Positions 14,823 to 24,912 are shown, counted from the first letter of the stretch. The stretch: DNA of 64,000 nucleotides from an uncultured Bacteroidia bacterium (GCA_902789245.1 CADAND010000003.1:62001-126000), one strand, 5' to 3'. Numbers and translations are program-made. Notes: generated from the sequence alone by a model not told the origin.

Positions 14823-16877
14823 ATGGAGAACAGCAAGTACGAATTCTTAAGCAAGTACGCCGTGGACCTCAATGAGGCTGCGGCTAAAGGAAAGCTCGAC
14901 CCGGTCATCGGCCGCGACGAGGAAATCCGTCGCGTGCTGCAGATCCTGAGTCGAAGGACCAAGAACAACCCGATCCTGGTCGGCGAACCGGGTGTCGGCA
15001 AGACCGCCATCTCGGAAGGAATTGCCACCAAGATCGTCAACGGGCAGGTGCCCGAGAACCTCAAGAGCCGCAAGGTCTTCTCCCTGGACATGGGCGCGCT
15101 GATCGCAGGCGCCAAGTACCAGGGCGAGTTCGAGGAGCGTCTCAAAGGCGTCGTCAAGGAAGTCGTGGACAGCGACGGAGAGATCATCCTTTTCATCGAC
15201 GAGATCCACACGCTGGTGGGCGCAGGCCGCTCGTCCGGCGCCATGGACGCCTCCAACATCCTGAAGCCGGCGCTCGCGCGCGGCGAGCTGCGCACCATCG
15301 GCTCGACCACCTTGGACGAGTACCAGAAATATTTCGAGCAGGACAAGGCCCTGGAGCGCCGTTTCCAGAAAGTCATGGTGGACGAGCCCTCGCCCGCCGA
15401 GAGCATCGCCATCCTGCGTGGCCTGAAGGAGAAATACGAGAACCATCACCGCGTGAGCATCGAGGACGACGCGCTCATCGCCGCCGTCAACCTCAGCCAC
15501 CGCTACATCAACAACCGATTCCTGCCGGACAAGGCCATTGACCTCGTGGACGAGGCAGCCTCGAAGCTGCGTCTGGAGATGAACTCCGTCCCGGAGCCGA
15601 TCGACGTGCTGGACAGCAAGATCCGCCAGCTGCAGATCGAGAAGGAGGCCGTCAAGCGCGAGGGTGTGACCCTCAAGTCGGAGAAGATCGACGAAGAGCT
15701 CAAGGCCGCGAAGGCCGAGCGCGACGCCCTGGCTGCCCGCTGGAACGACGAGAAGAGCATCGTCACGGAGCTGAACAACACGCGCCAGCAGATTGAGGAC
15801 TACAAGCGCGAGGCCTCCATCGCCGAGCGCAGCGGCGACTACGGCCGCGTGGCCGAGATCCGCTACGGCAAGCTCGCCGAGGCGCAGAAGCGCATCGAGG
15901 AACTCTCCGCCAGGCAGGCCGCCATCAAGGACCCGATCATCACGGAGGCCGTCACGCCCGAGGACATCGCCGAGGTCGTGGCCCGCTGGACCGGCATCCC
16001 GGTGGCCCGGATGATGGAGAGTGAGAAAGAGAAGCTCCTGCGCATGGAGAGCGAGCTGCACAAGCGCGTCGTCGGCCAGGACAAGGCCATCGCGGCCGTG
16101 TCCGACGCCGTGCGCCGCAGCCGCGCCGGCCTGTCCAACGAGCACCGGCCCATCGGCTCCTTCCTCTTCCTGGGCACCACGGGCGTGGGCAAGACCGAGC
16201 TCGCGAAGGCGCTCGCGGAGTTCCTCTTCAACGACGAGTCCATGATGACGCGTATCGACATGAGCGAGTACCAGGAGAGCCATACCGTCAGCCGCCTGAT
16301 CGGCGCGCCCCCGGGATACGTCGGCTACGACGAAGGCGGTCAGCTGACCGAAGCCGTGCGGCGCAAACCCTACTCCGTGGTCCTGCTGGACGAGATCGAG
16401 AAGGCGCACCCGGACGTGTTCAACATCCTGCTCCAGGTCCTGGACGACGGCCGTCTGACCGACAACAAGGGCCGGACGGTGGACTTCAAGAACACCATCC
16501 TGATCATGACCTCCAACCTCAAGGAGGAAGAGCTGCGCCTGCGCATGCGGCCTGAGTTCCTGAACCGTATCGATGAGATCGTGGTCTTCGACGCACTGAC
16601 CCCGGACGACATCCGCCAGATCGTGCGCATCCAGATGGAGATCCTGCGCAGGAAACTCGAAGACGAGAATGTGGCCCTCAGCTTCACCCAGGCCTTCGAG
16701 GACGACATGGTGGAGAACGGTTACGATCCGGTCTACGGAGCCCGTCCCGTCAAGCGGCTGATCCAGCGCGAGCTGGTGAACCGGCTCGCCCGCGAGATCC
16801 TGGAGGGCAAGGTCCACAAGGATTCCGCCATCGAGGTAGACTGTGTCGACGGACAGACGGTCCTGCGGAATAGGTAA
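14823..16877 (+). CDS. clpB: ClpB-type AAA+ disaggregase lacking the N domain
   Basis: The protein has 684 residues against about 860 for typical ClpB. It starts directly at NBD1 ([20 protein letters not shown]; Walker A GEPGVGKT at 54-61), keeps a coiled-coil M domain (about 270-385), which distinguishes ClpB from ClpA/C, and NBD2 ([28 protein letters not shown], Walker [13 protein letters not shown]). The roughly 150-residue Clp_N domain is missing, and no remnant is seen upstream. A segment of about 25 residues usually found between TSN and [10 protein letters not shown] in NBD2 is also absent ([20 protein letters not shown]). It would work with DnaK in protein disaggregation. The ATG at 14823 is the first in frame after the palindromic leader. 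Confidence 0.9.
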   Translation: MENSKYEFLSKYAVDLNEAAAKGKLDPVIGRDEEIRRVLQILSRRTKNNPILVGEPGVGKTAISEGIATKIVNGQVPENLKSRKVFSLDMGALIAGAKYQGEFEERLKGVVKEVVDSDGEIILFIDEIHTLVGAGRSSGAMDASNILKPALARGELRTIGSTTLDEYQKYFEQDKALERRFQKVMVDEPSPAESIAILRGLKEKYENHHRVSIEDDALIAAVNLSHRYINNRFLPDKAIDLVDEAASKLRLEMNSVPEPIDVLDSKIRQLQIEKEAVKREGVTLKSEKIDEELKAAKAERDALAARWNDEKSIVTELNNTRQQIEDYKREASIAERSGDYGRVAEIRYGKLAEAQKRIEELSARQAAIKDPIITEAVTPEDIAEVVARWTGIPVARMMESEKEKLLRMESELHKRVVGQDKAIAAVSDAVRRSRAGLSNEHRPIGSFLFLGTTGVGKTELAKALAEFLFNDESMMTRIDMSEYQESHTVSRLIGAPPGYVGYDEGGQLTEAVRRKPYSVVLLDEIEKAHPDVFNILLQVLDDGRLTDNKGRTVDFKNTILIMTSNLKEEELRLRMRPEFLNRIDEIVVFDALTPDDIRQIVRIQMEILRRKLEDENVALSFTQAFEDDMVENGYDPVYGARPVKRLIQRELVNRLAREILEGKVHKDSAIEVDCVDGQTVLRNR

Positions 16878-16917
16878 AATAAAAGGAGGTGCAGATTCCT
16901 GCACCTCCTTTTATTTT
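16876..16917. terminator. Bidirectional terminator between clpB and secG
   Basis: A perfect 19-bp stem (AAAATAAAAGGAGGTGCAG and its complement) has a 4-nt loop. The A/T-rich ends give a U-tract on both strands, serving convergent clpB and the secG operon. Confidence 0.92.
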
Positions 16918-16931
16918 GCGTCGCGCTCGGA

Positions 16932-17267
16932 TTACTCCGTCGGAGCGTCCTGCTGGATCGGGGCGGACGGGAACTCGGGCTGGGCGTCCGTAGCCACGTT
17001 CTCAATCTGGTCGGTCACATCGATCGCGGTACCGTTGGTTCCGGTGGTGAAGGTGGAGACGATGGACACGGCGAGGATGAAAGTGACAAGGCCCCAGGTG
17101 ATCTTCTCGAGGGCGTCGGCTGTCTGGCGGACACCGAAAGTCTGGTTGCCGGCCACGAAGTTGCTGGCCAGACCCTCACCCTTGCCATTCTGGAGCAGCA
17201 CCACGATGATGAGCAGGAAGGCGGCGATGACGATCAGCACAGTCAGGATAACAAACAATGCGTTCAT
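16932..17267 (-). CDS. secG: Preprotein translocase subunit SecG
   Basis: The protein has 111 residues with two membrane helices (about 4-23, VILTVLIVIAAFLLIIVVLL, and about 58-75, WGLVTFILAVSIVSTF). The conserved stretch between them, LLQNGKGEGLASNFV, is characteristic of SecG. The acidic, Pro-rich C-terminal tail is typical of this phylum. SecG assists SecYE; secY is at 51918. It is the last gene of the lptE-TPR-secG group, starting 2 nt after the TPR gene. Confidence 0.93.
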   Translation of the reverse strand: MNALFVILTVLIVIAAFLLIIVVLLQNGKGEGLASNFVAGNQTFGVRQTADALEKITWGLVTFILAVSIVSTFTTGTNGTAIDVTDQIENVATDAQPEFPSAPIQQDAPTE

Positions 17268-17269
17268 AT

Positions 17270-17851
17270 TCAGTTCTCTTTTTTGTTTATTTCGTCAATA
17301 AGGGCTGCAAAGTAAACACTTTTTTCCGGATATCGCAAACTTAGTTGCGAATAAATGTCGATCGCTTCCTGCGTATAGCCCTGTTCGAGGTAGATGCCGG
17401 CGAGCGTTTCGGTGAGCAGCGGCTCCTCGTCCGGCTCGGCCTTCTCTTCGACATATCCCTCTTCGCGGGCCTTGGCGGCGAACTGCGAGAAGATGCTGTC
17501 GCCCTCCTTGCGGGCCGCTTCGTATTGGTCCTGGGAGAAATAGTCCCCGCCCACGACCACGACCCGGGGCGCCGGGGCGTCGGTCGTCGGCTCCGGGATA
17601 AAGCTGTCCACGATCCGGCGGACGTCCTTGTCGGAGAGGTCCGTCTCCCGGCCTGTCCGGAGCAGCGGCGTGACGGCCTTGCGCTCGCACAGGTGCAGCG
17701 CCGTCTCGGCGACCTGGCTGTCCGAGAGCGCGCCGGCTTCAGCCATGCGGCGGCACAGTTCCATCCGGGCACCCGCGTACCAGGGGTACACGGAGATGAT
17801 GCTGGAGAGCTCCTCCAGCGGAATGTCATGCATGTCAGTCTGGTTTACCAT
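17270..17851 (-). CDS. TPR-like protein of the lptE-secG cluster
   Basis: This 193-residue soluble protein has a helical N-terminal part (LEELSSIISVYPWYAGARME) and a C-terminal tetratricopeptide-type repeat (LAGIYLEQGYTQEAIDIYSQ, LSLRYPEKSVYFAALI). No signal peptide is seen. The same gene sits between lptE and secG in many Bacteroidales, but I know of no demonstrated function. Its start overlaps the end of lptE by 7 nt, which indicates translational coupling. Confidence 0.8.
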   Translation of the reverse strand: MVNQTDMHDIPLEELSSIISVYPWYAGARMELCRRMAEAGALSDSQVAETALHLCERKAVTPLLRTGRETDLSDKDVRRIVDSFIPEPTTDAPAPRVVVVGGDYFSQDQYEAARKEGDSIFSQFAAKAREEGYVEEKAEPDEEPLLTETLAGIYLEQGYTQEAIDIYSQLSLRYPEKSVYFAALIDEINKKEN

Positions 17852-18354
17852 TGGGCGACGGAAGCGTTGAAGATGTCTTCGATGAGTTTATCTATGATTT
17901 CGGCGCAGAGCGAGGATTCCACGGAGTCCAGGGAATTGTTGGAGTCGTAGTCCGCATAGGCGGAGAAGGTCTTGCCCTCGAAATCGTCTTCGGGATACTT
18001 TCGGTTGGTGAAGGTGACGCGGACGGAAACGGTCAGGCGGTTCTGCGTGGCGATTTCCTCGGCAGAGACGGATGCGGGACGGACATCGTAGCCCGTGATC
18101 TCGCCGCTGATCTCCAGATCGCCGTCCTGCTCCACCTGCTCCAGTCGGGTCATCCGGCGGAAGCGGGTGCGCAGGGCCTCGGTGAGCTCGTCGCTCAGCG
18201 TCGGGTTGACCTTCTCCGCGCGGTACTCGAAGTAATTGATGGCGATGGTCTCGACATCGTTCTGGATGGAGGTGCCGGAGAAGGAATAGATGCCGCAGGC
18301 GCTGAGGAGCAGCGCGGCGGCCAGGATCGGGAGTATGCGTGTCAGGAGTCTCAT
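17845..18354 (-). CDS. lptE: LptE-like lipopolysaccharide-assembly lipoprotein
   Basis: The ATG at 18354 overlaps the stop of the upstream regulator (ATGA), and gives a 169-residue lipoprotein with lipobox ALLLSAC followed by GIYSFSGTSI. A longer frame to 18378 would put extra charged residues before the signal peptide and is less likely. The pattern of Bacteroidota LptE is visible (IAINYFEYRAEKVNPTLSDE, LTEALRTRFRRMTRLEQV, LEISGEITGYDVRP). LptE plugs the LptD barrel that places LPS in the outer leaflet. Confidence 0.88.
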   Translation of the reverse strand: MRLLTRILPILAAALLLSACGIYSFSGTSIQNDVETIAINYFEYRAEKVNPTLSDELTEALRTRFRRMTRLEQVEQDGDLEISGEITGYDVRPASVSAEEIATQNRLTVSVRVTFTNRKYPEDDFEGKTFSAYADYDSNNSLDSVESSLCAEIIDKLIEDIFNASVAQW

Positions 18355-19562
18355 GCCTTTTTCCCGTTGTTTTTCCATTCCGCCAGTTTGCGGTAAATCG
18401 TACGTTCCGAGACGCCCAGCTCCGCGGCGGCGGCCTTGACCTTGCCGCCGTGCTTGGCGAGGGCCCGCTCGATGAGCTCGTCGCCCATCTTGCGGATGGA
18501 GATGCCCTCCGGGGCGGTTTCCGGCTCGAGAAGCTGCTCCTCGGGCTCGTCGGGGGCCATTTCCACGTAGTGCGGCAGCCCCGCGGGCATCGCGGGTTGC
18601 GCGCCGCCGCCCGCCTGGACCATCTCCTTGAGGCGGTCCACTTCCTGCTTGAGGTCGAGGATGGCCTTGACGATCATCTGCTTGTCGCTGTCGGGCATGC
18701 TCCCGGCGGGCTGGGGCCCGGTGGTCGCGGGCAGCATGGAGTCTTTCTCGTCCGGGAGGTAGCGCATCAGGGCCGCAGGGCCCAGCTCGATGCGCTCGGA
18801 GCCCGGGGTGACGGGGCGCGACTCGAGGGCGGTCACCGTCTCCGCGACGTTCTTGAGCTGGCGGATGTTGCCCGGCCAGCGGTAGGCGGTCAGCAGGGAG
18901 ATGGCGTCGTGGCTGAGGCTGACCTTGCAGAGGTTGTAACGCTCGGAGAAGTCCGAGGTGAACTTGCGGAACAGCAGGTAGATATCGTCTTTGTTGCGCT
19001 CGCGCAGGGCGGGCATCTGGATCTGAATGCCGGTCAGGCGGTAGTAGAGGTCCTCGCGGAACTTGCCCGTGGCCACGGCGTAGGCCAGGTTCACGTTGGT
19101 GGCGGCGATGACGCGCACGTCGGTCTTCTCCACCTTGGAGGAGCCGACTTTCATGAACTCGCCGTTCTGCAGGACGCGCAGCAGCAGGGCCTGGGTCTCG
19201 CGCGGCAGCTCGCCGATCTCGTCGAGAAAGAGGGTCCCGCCGTTGGCCTCCTCGAAGTAGCCCTTCCGCTCGCCGATGGCGCCCGTGAAGGCTCCCTTCT
19301 CGTGGCCGAACAGCTCGGCGTTGATGGTGCCCTCGGGGATGGCGCCGCAGTTCACGGCAAGGTATTTGCCCGTCTTGCGGCGGCTGAACTGGTGAATGAT
19401 CTGGGGAATGTTCTCCTTGCCCACGCCGCTCTCGCCCGTGATCAGGACCGTGAGGTCCGTAGGGGCCACGGCCACGGCCGTCTCCAGCGCGCGGTTCAGC
19501 CCGGCGTCGTTCCCGATGATGTCGAATTTATTTTTGATCCTTTGGAGGTCTTGCATTTCCAT
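18351..19562 (-). CDS. Sigma54-interacting AAA+ transcription activator
   Basis: Taken from ATG 19562, the protein has 403 residues: Walker A GESGVGKE (43-50), the sigma54-contacting GAFTGA loop (90-95), Walker B GGTLFLDEIGELP, the R-finger region FREDLYYRL, and a C-terminal Fis-type HTH (AAAELGVSERTIYRKLAEW). There is no receiver or other N-terminal sensory domain, so control must be by partner proteins or by level. A start at 19571 would lie inside the -7 box and is excluded. Upstream of lptE is its usual place in Bacteroidales, suggesting envelope regulation. Confidence 0.93.
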   Translation of the reverse strand: MEMQDLQRIKNKFDIIGNDAGLNRALETAVAVAPTDLTVLITGESGVGKENIPQIIHQFSRRKTGKYLAVNCGAIPEGTINAELFGHEKGAFTGAIGERKGYFEEANGGTLFLDEIGELPRETQALLLRVLQNGEFMKVGSSKVEKTDVRVIAATNVNLAYAVATGKFREDLYYRLTGIQIQMPALRERNKDDIYLLFRKFTSDFSERYNLCKVSLSHDAISLLTAYRWPGNIRQLKNVAETVTALESRPVTPGSERIELGPAALMRYLPDEKDSMLPATTGPQPAGSMPDSDKQMIVKAILDLKQEVDRLKEMVQAGGGAQPAMPAGLPHYVEMAPDEPEEQLLEPETAPEGISIRKMGDELIERALAKHGGKVKAAAAELGVSERTIYRKLAEWKNNGKKA

Positions 19563-19568
19563 AGAGAG

Positions 19569-19576
19569 CAAAGTTA
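19569..19576 (-). promoter_or_regulatory. -7 box TAACTTTG of the sigma54-activator operon
   Basis: The box ends 6 nt before the ATG at 19562, so the transcript should be nearly leaderless. It is divergent from the next box, with 12 nt between them. Confidence 0.65.
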
Positions 19577-19588
19577 AGGATTATTTTT

Positions 19589-19596
19589 TATATTTG
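19589..19596 (+). promoter_or_regulatory. -7 box TATATTTG of the OmpA-like lipoprotein gene
   Basis: A perfect match, 41 nt before the start codon at 19638. Confidence 0.7.
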
Positions 19597-19637
19597 TGAA
19601 CCGAACAACGTCAAGTACAATAAAACCGTATCTGAAA

Positions 19638-21287
19638 ATGAAGAATATCTTTAAAATTTTCCTCCTGGGCGCCGCAGTCGTCGCGGCTGCCGCATGCTCC
19701 AAATCCCGCGCCGAGCAGATGAAGCTGGCCGAGAACGTCCAGATCCAGTGCAATCCGGAAGTCCTGGCGCTCGTGGGCGAGCAGATTCCCGTGGACCTGA
19801 CCGTCATCTACCCGGACGGCTACTTCCATCCGAAGGCCATCCTGGAAGTCACGCCCGTGCTCGTGTACGGCGGTGGAAAGGAGCAGAAGGGCCCGACCTT
19901 CGTCTATCAGGGCGAGAAGGTCCTGGACAATTTCAAGGTGGTCTACAAGACCGGCGGCAGCGTCAGCGAGCACTTCGCCTTCAAGTATGACGAGGGCGTC
20001 GGGCAGGCTTACCTCGAGCTGCGCGGCGTGGCCCGCTTCAAGGACAAGGAGATCGTCATCCCGGCCGTGAAGGTCGCGGACGGCACGATCGTGACCCAGC
20101 GGCTCGCCGAGACCGAAGGGTACTACAGCTACAAGAAAGACAACTACCAGGCCGTGCTCCACGAGCAGACGGAAGGCCAGGTGATGTACGACTACAACTC
20201 CTCGACCATCAAGAACAGCGAGCTCCGCTCCCAGTCGATCAAGGAGTTGCAGGCCGCCCTCGCCGCCATCGAGGCCGACCCGCGCTACACGGTCACGGGC
20301 ACGAGCGTCGTGGCCTATGCCTCCCCGGAAGGCGGCCAGGCCTACAACGCCAAACTCTCCGACCAGCGTGCGGCTTCCGCCGAGAAGGCCTGGAGCAAGG
20401 TCACCGGCGAGAAGAACGCCCCGGACAACCTGGAGATCCGCAGCATCGGTCAGGACTGGGAAGGCTTCCGCGAGGCCATCGCCAAGTCCGACATCCAGGA
20501 CAAGGACCTGATCCTGCGCGTGTTGTCGATGTACAGCGACCCCGCCGTGCGCGAGAGCGAGATCAAGAACATGTCCAAGGTCTATACGGAGATCAACAAG
20601 AACGTCTTCCCGGAGCTGCGCCGCGCCCGTTTCATCGCAGATCTGGATTACCGGAATTTCTCGGATGAGGAGTTGGTCGAGCTGTCCCGCCAGGCCGTGG
20701 ACGTGCTGGATGAGGAGGGCCTGCTCCGCGTGGCTTCCATCACCAGCGACGCTGCCCGCAAGGCAGAGCTCTACAACAAGGCCGTGAGCAAGTTCGACTC
20801 CGACCGCGCCCGCTTCAACCTGGCCGTGATGGCGCTCAACGAAGAGCGTCCGGATGCCGCCGCCCGCCAGCTGGACGGCATCAAGGCCCAGGATGCCGAC
20901 GTGCTGAACGCCCGCGGCGTCGTGGAGCTGCAGCGCGGCGACCGCAAGGCGGCCGCTGACTGGTTCCGCAAGGCCGGCACCGCCGAGTCCAAGGCCAACC
21001 TCGGCCTGATCGATCTCATGGAAGGCCGTTACGAGTCCGCTGCGAAGCAGCTGGCCGGCAGCAAGGGTGTGAACGGCGCCATCGCCAGCCTGCTGGCCGG
21101 CAACCTGGCCGAGGCCGAGGCCCGCGTCACCTGCAAGTGCGGCCACGCCGAGTACGTGCGTGCCGTCATCGCCGCCCGCAAGGGCGATGCTGACGGCGTC
21201 AAGGCGCACCTGGCCAATGTGGAAGCGAAGGACAAGAAGCTCTACGAGAAGTCCCGCACGGACATCGAATTTGCCAAATACCGGTAA
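19638..21287 (+). CDS. OmpA-like lipoprotein with TPR-like C-terminal half
   Basis: From the ATG at 19638 the protein has 549 residues, starting with a lipoprotein signal (LGAAVVAAAAC). An upstream ATG at 19596 overlaps the -7 box and is rejected. Residues about 175-300 resemble an OmpA-type peptidoglycan-associated module (VMYDYNSSTIKNSEL, VVAYASPEGGQAYNAKLSDQ, RAASAEKAW). The C-terminal half consists of helical TPR-like repeats (ALNEERPDAAARQLDGIKAQ, RGVVELQRGDRKAAADWFRK). It is probably an outer-membrane lipoprotein bound to peptidoglycan or forming a scaffold. It is a single-gene unit followed by repeat DNA. Confidence 0.8.
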   Translation: MKNIFKIFLLGAAVVAAAACSKSRAEQMKLAENVQIQCNPEVLALVGEQIPVDLTVIYPDGYFHPKAILEVTPVLVYGGGKEQKGPTFVYQGEKVLDNFKVVYKTGGSVSEHFAFKYDEGVGQAYLELRGVARFKDKEIVIPAVKVADGTIVTQRLAETEGYYSYKKDNYQAVLHEQTEGQVMYDYNSSTIKNSELRSQSIKELQAALAAIEADPRYTVTGTSVVAYASPEGGQAYNAKLSDQRAASAEKAWSKVTGEKNAPDNLEIRSIGQDWEGFREAIAKSDIQDKDLILRVLSMYSDPAVRESEIKNMSKVYTEINKNVFPELRRARFIADLDYRNFSDEELVELSRQAVDVLDEEGLLRVASITSDAARKAELYNKAVSKFDSDRARFNLAVMALNEERPDAAARQLDGIKAQDADVLNARGVVELQRGDRKAAADWFRKAGTAESKANLGLIDLMEGRYESAAKQLAGSKGVNGAIASLLAGNLAEAEARVTCKCGHAEYVRAVIAARKGDADGVKAHLANVEAKDKKLYEKSRTDIEFAKYR

Positions 21288-21292
21288 TCTCC

Positions 21293-21396
21293 GGGCTTGC
21301 TTTACCCCCGCGGGCGGACGAAAATTATTTTTCGTGTGGTTGCTCGAAAAACCATTTTCCGCTCCGCCCTCCGCAACGCCGACGCGCGGCAAGCCC
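21293..21396 (+). repeat. 104-nt palindromic element (family I), copy 1
   Basis: The element begins GGGCTTGC and ends GCAAGCCC. Inside, GGGCGGA and an A/T-rich arm (GAAAATTATTTTTCG) pair with CGAAAAACCATTTTC and TCCGCCC around a 10-nt loop, giving a stem of about 24 bp with two mismatches. An inverted second copy lies at 32447-32550. It contains no reading frame that could encode a transposase. Confidence 0.8.
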
Positions 21397-21398
21397 GT

Positions 21399-21422
21399 CA
21401 TTCGCCGGCTCTGACCGGCGAA
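21399..21422 (+). repeat. REP-like palindrome TTCGCCGG/CCGGCGAA, copy 2
   Basis: It directly adjoins the GCAAGCCC end of the 104-nt element. The same two units adjoin in the same order in the copy at 32411-32550. Confidence 0.75.
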
Positions 21423-21463
21423 ACTGTTTTAAGCCAATATTTTGCGTTTTACGGATTTTTCCG

Positions 21464-21471
21464 TATATTTG
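21464..21471 (+). promoter_or_regulatory. Promoter of the rpsL-rpsG-fusA-rpsJ operon
   Basis: TTTG (21441-21444), 19 nt, TATATTTG, then CAGCCCCC. The C-rich stretch lies between the -7 box and the expected start, where it would act as a GC-rich discriminator. Confidence 0.85.
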
Positions 21472-21472
21472 C

Positions 21473-21497
21473 AGCCCCCAAAAACTGGGGGCTTTTT
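21473..21497 (+). terminator. Terminator-like hairpin at the very 5' end of the rpsL leader
   Basis: AGCCCCC / GGGGGCT with a 7-nt A-rich loop is followed by TTTTT. It has the form of an intrinsic terminator but lies only 2-26 nt after the -7 box, so it is either a leader hairpin or attenuator, or part of the upstream unit's 3' end. Confidence 0.6.
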
Positions 21498-21522
21498 ATA
21501 ATTTATTTATTAACAATCATTT

Positions 21523-21894
21523 ATGCCAACAATTCAACAATTGGTTCGCAAAGGACGCGAGGTTATCGAGGTCAAGTCGAAATCTCGTGCGTTGGATGCT
21601 TGTCCTCAGAAGCGTGGCGTATGCCTGAGAGTCTATACGACGACTCCCAAGAAGCCGAACTCCGCTATGCGTAAGGTCGCGCGTGTACGTCTCACGAATT
21701 CTAAAGAGGTCAATGCCTACATTCCGGGCGAGGGACACAACCTGCAGGAGCACTCCATCGTGCTCGTGCGCGGTGGCCGTGTCAAGGACCTCCCTGGTGT
21801 ACGTTACCACATCCTCCGCGGTGCTTTGGATACTGCCGGCGTGGAAGGACGGACCCAGTCCCGTTCGCTCTACGGCGCCAAGAGGCCGAAGTAA
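21523..21894 (+). CDS. rpsL: 30S ribosomal protein S12
   Basis: The 123-residue protein is of normal length. Typical S12 stretches are [32 protein letters not shown] with the decoding-centre KKPNSAMRK loop, and [16 protein letters not shown]. The lysines of both loops are wild type, so no streptomycin-resistance substitution is evident at the common positions ([13 protein letters not shown]). It is the first gene of the str operon after a 45-50-nt leader. Confidence 0.98.
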   Translation: MPTIQQLVRKGREVIEVKSKSRALDACPQKRGVCLRVYTTTPKKPNSAMRKVARVRLTNSKEVNAYIPGEGHNLQEHSIVLVRGGRVKDLPGVRYHILRGALDTAGVEGRTQSRSLYGAKRPK

Positions 21895-21931
21895 TTGCCG
21901 AAGGATGGTTTAATTTTAATTTTTCACTACA

Positions 21932-22408
21932 ATGAGAAAAGCAAAGCCTAAGAAGAGGATTCTACTTCCTGATCCCAAGTTCCACGACACGCAGGTCACC
22001 CGCTTCGTGAACAACCTGATGTTGCAGGGGAAGAAGAGTATCGCGTATTCTATTTTTTACGATGCCATTGACATGGTAGGCGAGAAGATGAAAGATTCTG
22101 ACAAGGCTCCTCTGGATATTTGGAGGAAGGCGCTCGAGAACGTGACCCCGCAGATTGAGGTCAAGTCCCGCCGTATCGGCGGCGCCAACTTCCAGGTGCC
22201 TACCGAGTTGCGCCCTGAGCGGAAGGTTTCTCTCTCGATGAAGAATATGATCTCCTTCGCCCGTAAACGCTCCGGCCGCTCGATGGCTGAAAAACTCTGT
22301 GCCGAGATTATCGCAGCTTACAACAACGAAGGCGGCGCCTTCAAGCGGAAAGAAGACATGCACAAGATGGCCGAGGCCAACAAGGCCTTCGCCCACTTCC
22401 GCTTTTAA
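21932..22408 (+). CDS. rpsG: 30S ribosomal protein S7
   Basis: The 158-residue protein starts [20 protein letters not shown] and contains [20 protein letters not shown] and [20 protein letters not shown], typical of S7, which nucleates assembly of the 30S head. It lies 37 nt after rpsL in the same operon. Confidence 0.98.
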   Translation: MRKAKPKKRILLPDPKFHDTQVTRFVNNLMLQGKKSIAYSIFYDAIDMVGEKMKDSDKAPLDIWRKALENVTPQIEVKSRRIGGANFQVPTELRPERKVSLSMKNMISFARKRSGRSMAEKLCAEIIAAYNNEGGAFKRKEDMHKMAEANKAFAHFRF

Positions 22409-22433
22409 TTGATTTTTGGTTTAAGTTTGTTAG

Positions 22434-24551
22434 ATGGCTAAGAGAGATCTCAAGTACACGAGGAACATCGGCATCATGGCGCACATCGATGCCGGCAAGA
22501 CCACCACGTCCGAGCGCATCCTCTACTACACCGGTAAGACCCACAAGATTGGTGAGGTCCACGAAGGTGCGGCTACGATGGACTGGATGGTGCAGGAGCA
22601 GGAGCGTGGTATCACCATCACTTCTGCCGCCACCACCGCGTTCTGGCACTACAACGGGGACACGTATCAGATCAACCTGATCGATACTCCGGGCCACGTT
22701 GACTTCACCGTGGAGGTCGAACGTTCCCTCCGTGTTTTGGACGGTACTGTCGCTACGTTCTGCGCCGTGGGGCGGGTTCAGCCCCAGTCCGAGACGGTTT
22801 GGCGCCAGGCGGACAAGTACCATGTGCCGAAGATTGCCTATGTGAACAAGATGGACCGCGTCGGTGCTGACTTCCTCGCCTGTGTCGAGGAAATCAAGAC
22901 CAAGCTCGGTGCCACTGCTGTTCCGATCTGCCTCCCGATTGGTTCGGAGGAGAATTTCCAAGGTATTGTTGACCTGATTGCCCGCAAAGCGATCGTTTAC
23001 CGCCCCGGCGAGGAGCTGGTGAACTACGACGTCCAGGATGTCCCCGCGGACATGCAGGACATCGTCGCTTTCTGGCGCGACAAGCTGATTGAATCCGCCG
23101 CCGAGTGCGACGACGCCCTGATGGACAAGTACTTCGAGGCGCCGGAGTCCATTACGGAGGAGGAAATCATCGCCGCGCTCCGCAAGGGTACTATCGCCAT
23201 GCAGATTGTTCCTGCATGCTGCGGCTCTTCGTTCAAGAACAAGGGTGTCCAGTTCCTGCTGGACGCCGTGATGCGTTACCTCCCGTCCCCGCTGGACATC
23301 GGCGAGACGAAGGCGACGAACCTCGCGAACGACAAGGAAGTTATGCTGAAGCCCCAGGCGACCGAGCCGTTCTGCGGTCTTGTCTTCAAGATTGCGACCG
23401 ACCCGTTCGTGGGACGTCTGGCTTACATCCGCGTCTATTCCGGACACCTGGATGCCGGTTCCTACGTGCTCAACTCCCGTTCCGGGAAGAAGGAGCGCGT
23501 GGCCCGTCTCTACCAGATGCACTCCAACCACCAGAATCCGATTGAATTCGTGGAGGCCGGAGACATCTGCGCGGCGGTCGGCTTCAAGGATCTCCGTACC
23601 GGCGACACGATTTGCGCCGAGGATCACCGCTACTCCCTGGAGTCCATGGAATTCCCCGATCCTGTGATCGGTATCGCCGTGGAGCCCAAGACGCAGAAAG
23701 ACCTCGACAAGCTGGGCGTTGCGCTCGGCAAGCTCGCCGAGGAGGATCCTACCTTTACCGTCAAGTCTGACGCCGACACAGGCCAGACCGTCATCAGCGG
23801 TATGGGTGAGCTCCACCTCGACATCATCGTGGACCGTCTGCGCCGTGAGTTCGGCGTCGAGATCAACCAGGGTGCTCCGCAGGTCAACTACAAAGAGGCG
23901 ATCACCACGTCTATCCAGCACCGTGAGGTGTTCAAGAAGCAGACGGGTGGCCGTGGTAAGTTTGCTGACATTATCGTTGAAATCGGTCCCGCCGACGAAG
24001 GCGTGCAGGGCCTCCAGTTCGATAATCAGGTCAAGGGCGGCAACGTGCCGAAGGAATTCGTCCCCTGCGTACAGAAGGGCTTCGAATCCGCAATGGCGAA
24101 CGGCGTCCTGGCCGGTTACGAGGTGCCTTCCCTGAAGGTCACCCTCCTGGACGGCTCCTTCCACCCGGTGGACTCCGATCAGCTCTCCTTCGAGCTGGCC
24201 GCACGTATGGCGTTCCGTCACGCTTGTCCGAAGTGCAAGCCTGTCATCCTGGAGCCCATCATGAACCTCGAGGTCGTGACCCCGGAGGACTACATGGGCG
24301 ACATCGTGGGCGACCTGAACCGTCGCCGCGGACAGATTGTCGCGATGGACTCGACGACCAACGGCGCCCGCATCGTGAAGGCCTTCGTGCCTCTCTCCGA
24401 GCAGTTCGGCTACGTCACCGTGCTCCGCACCCTGTCTTCAGGCCGTGCCACCAGCACGATGTCGTTCGACCACTACGCCGAGGTCCCGGCCGCCATGGCC
24501 AAGGACATCGTGGAGAAGAGCGGCTATCATGTGCCGTCTGACGACGAATAG
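22434..24551 (+). CDS. fusA: Translation elongation factor G
   Basis: The 705-residue GTPase has the G1 motif AHIDAGKTT, switch [11 protein letters not shown]4 NKMD, and domains II-V in usual order. The ending ([20 protein letters not shown]) matches canonical EF-G. It moves tRNA and mRNA through the ribosome. The usual tuf gene does not follow; rpsJ comes directly after, as in other Bacteroidota. Confidence 0.98.
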   Translation: MAKRDLKYTRNIGIMAHIDAGKTTTSERILYYTGKTHKIGEVHEGAATMDWMVQEQERGITITSAATTAFWHYNGDTYQINLIDTPGHVDFTVEVERSLRVLDGTVATFCAVGRVQPQSETVWRQADKYHVPKIAYVNKMDRVGADFLACVEEIKTKLGATAVPICLPIGSEENFQGIVDLIARKAIVYRPGEELVNYDVQDVPADMQDIVAFWRDKLIESAAECDDALMDKYFEAPESITEEEIIAALRKGTIAMQIVPACCGSSFKNKGVQFLLDAVMRYLPSPLDIGETKATNLANDKEVMLKPQATEPFCGLVFKIATDPFVGRLAYIRVYSGHLDAGSYVLNSRSGKKERVARLYQMHSNHQNPIEFVEAGDICAAVGFKDLRTGDTICAEDHRYSLESMEFPDPVIGIAVEPKTQKDLDKLGVALGKLAEEDPTFTVKSDADTGQTVISGMGELHLDIIVDRLRREFGVEINQGAPQVNYKEAITTSIQHREVFKKQTGGRGKFADIIVEIGPADEGVQGLQFDNQVKGGNVPKEFVPCVQKGFESAMANGVLAGYEVPSLKVTLLDGSFHPVDSDQLSFELAARMAFRHACPKCKPVILEPIMNLEVVTPEDYMGDIVGDLNRRRGQIVAMDSTTNGARIVKAFVPLSEQFGYVTVLRTLSSGRATSTMSFDHYAEVPAAMAKDIVEKSGYHVPSDDE

Positions 24552-24577
24552 TATTGAAATGAAAAAATGCTTTTGAT

Positions 24578-24883
24578 ATGAGCCAGAAAATTAGAATCAA
24601 ACTCAAGTCTTTCGACCACATGCTCGTGGACAAGTCCGCGGCCAAGATCGTCGAGACCGTGAAGTCTACCGGCGCTAAGGTGAATGGCCCCATTCCCCTT
24701 CCCACCAACAAGAAGATCTTCACCGTGAACCGCTCCACCTTCGTGAACAAGAAGGCCCGCGAGCAGTTCGAGCTCGACTCCTACCGCCGGCTTCTTGACA
24801 TCGAGGAGTCCAACGCCAAGACCGTGGACGCCCTGATGAAGCTTGAGCTCCCCTCCGGTGTGGAGGTCGAGATCAAGGTCTGA
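24578..24883 (+). CDS. rpsJ: 30S ribosomal protein S10
   Basis: The 101-residue S10 ([40 protein letters not shown]) also belongs to the NusG antitermination complex. In most bacteria, including other Bacteroidota, rplC follows at once. Here transcription meets a hairpin and a tRNA gene, and rplC is 7.8 kb further on. rpsJ is thus cut off from the rest of its operon but stays with fusA. Confidence 0.98.
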   Translation: MSQKIRIKLKSFDHMLVDKSAAKIVETVKSTGAKVNGPIPLPTNKKIFTVNRSTFVNKKAREQFELDSYRRLLDIEESNAKTVDALMKLELPSGVEVEIKV

Positions 24884-24912
24884 GCCTGATCGGCATACAG
24901 AGTAACGAACAT

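Noticed and set aside
14847-16904. Long minus-strand frame opposite clpB
   Set aside because: It mirrors clpB and has a shadow-like composition (Leu/Val/His/Asp). It also crosses the bidirectional terminator.
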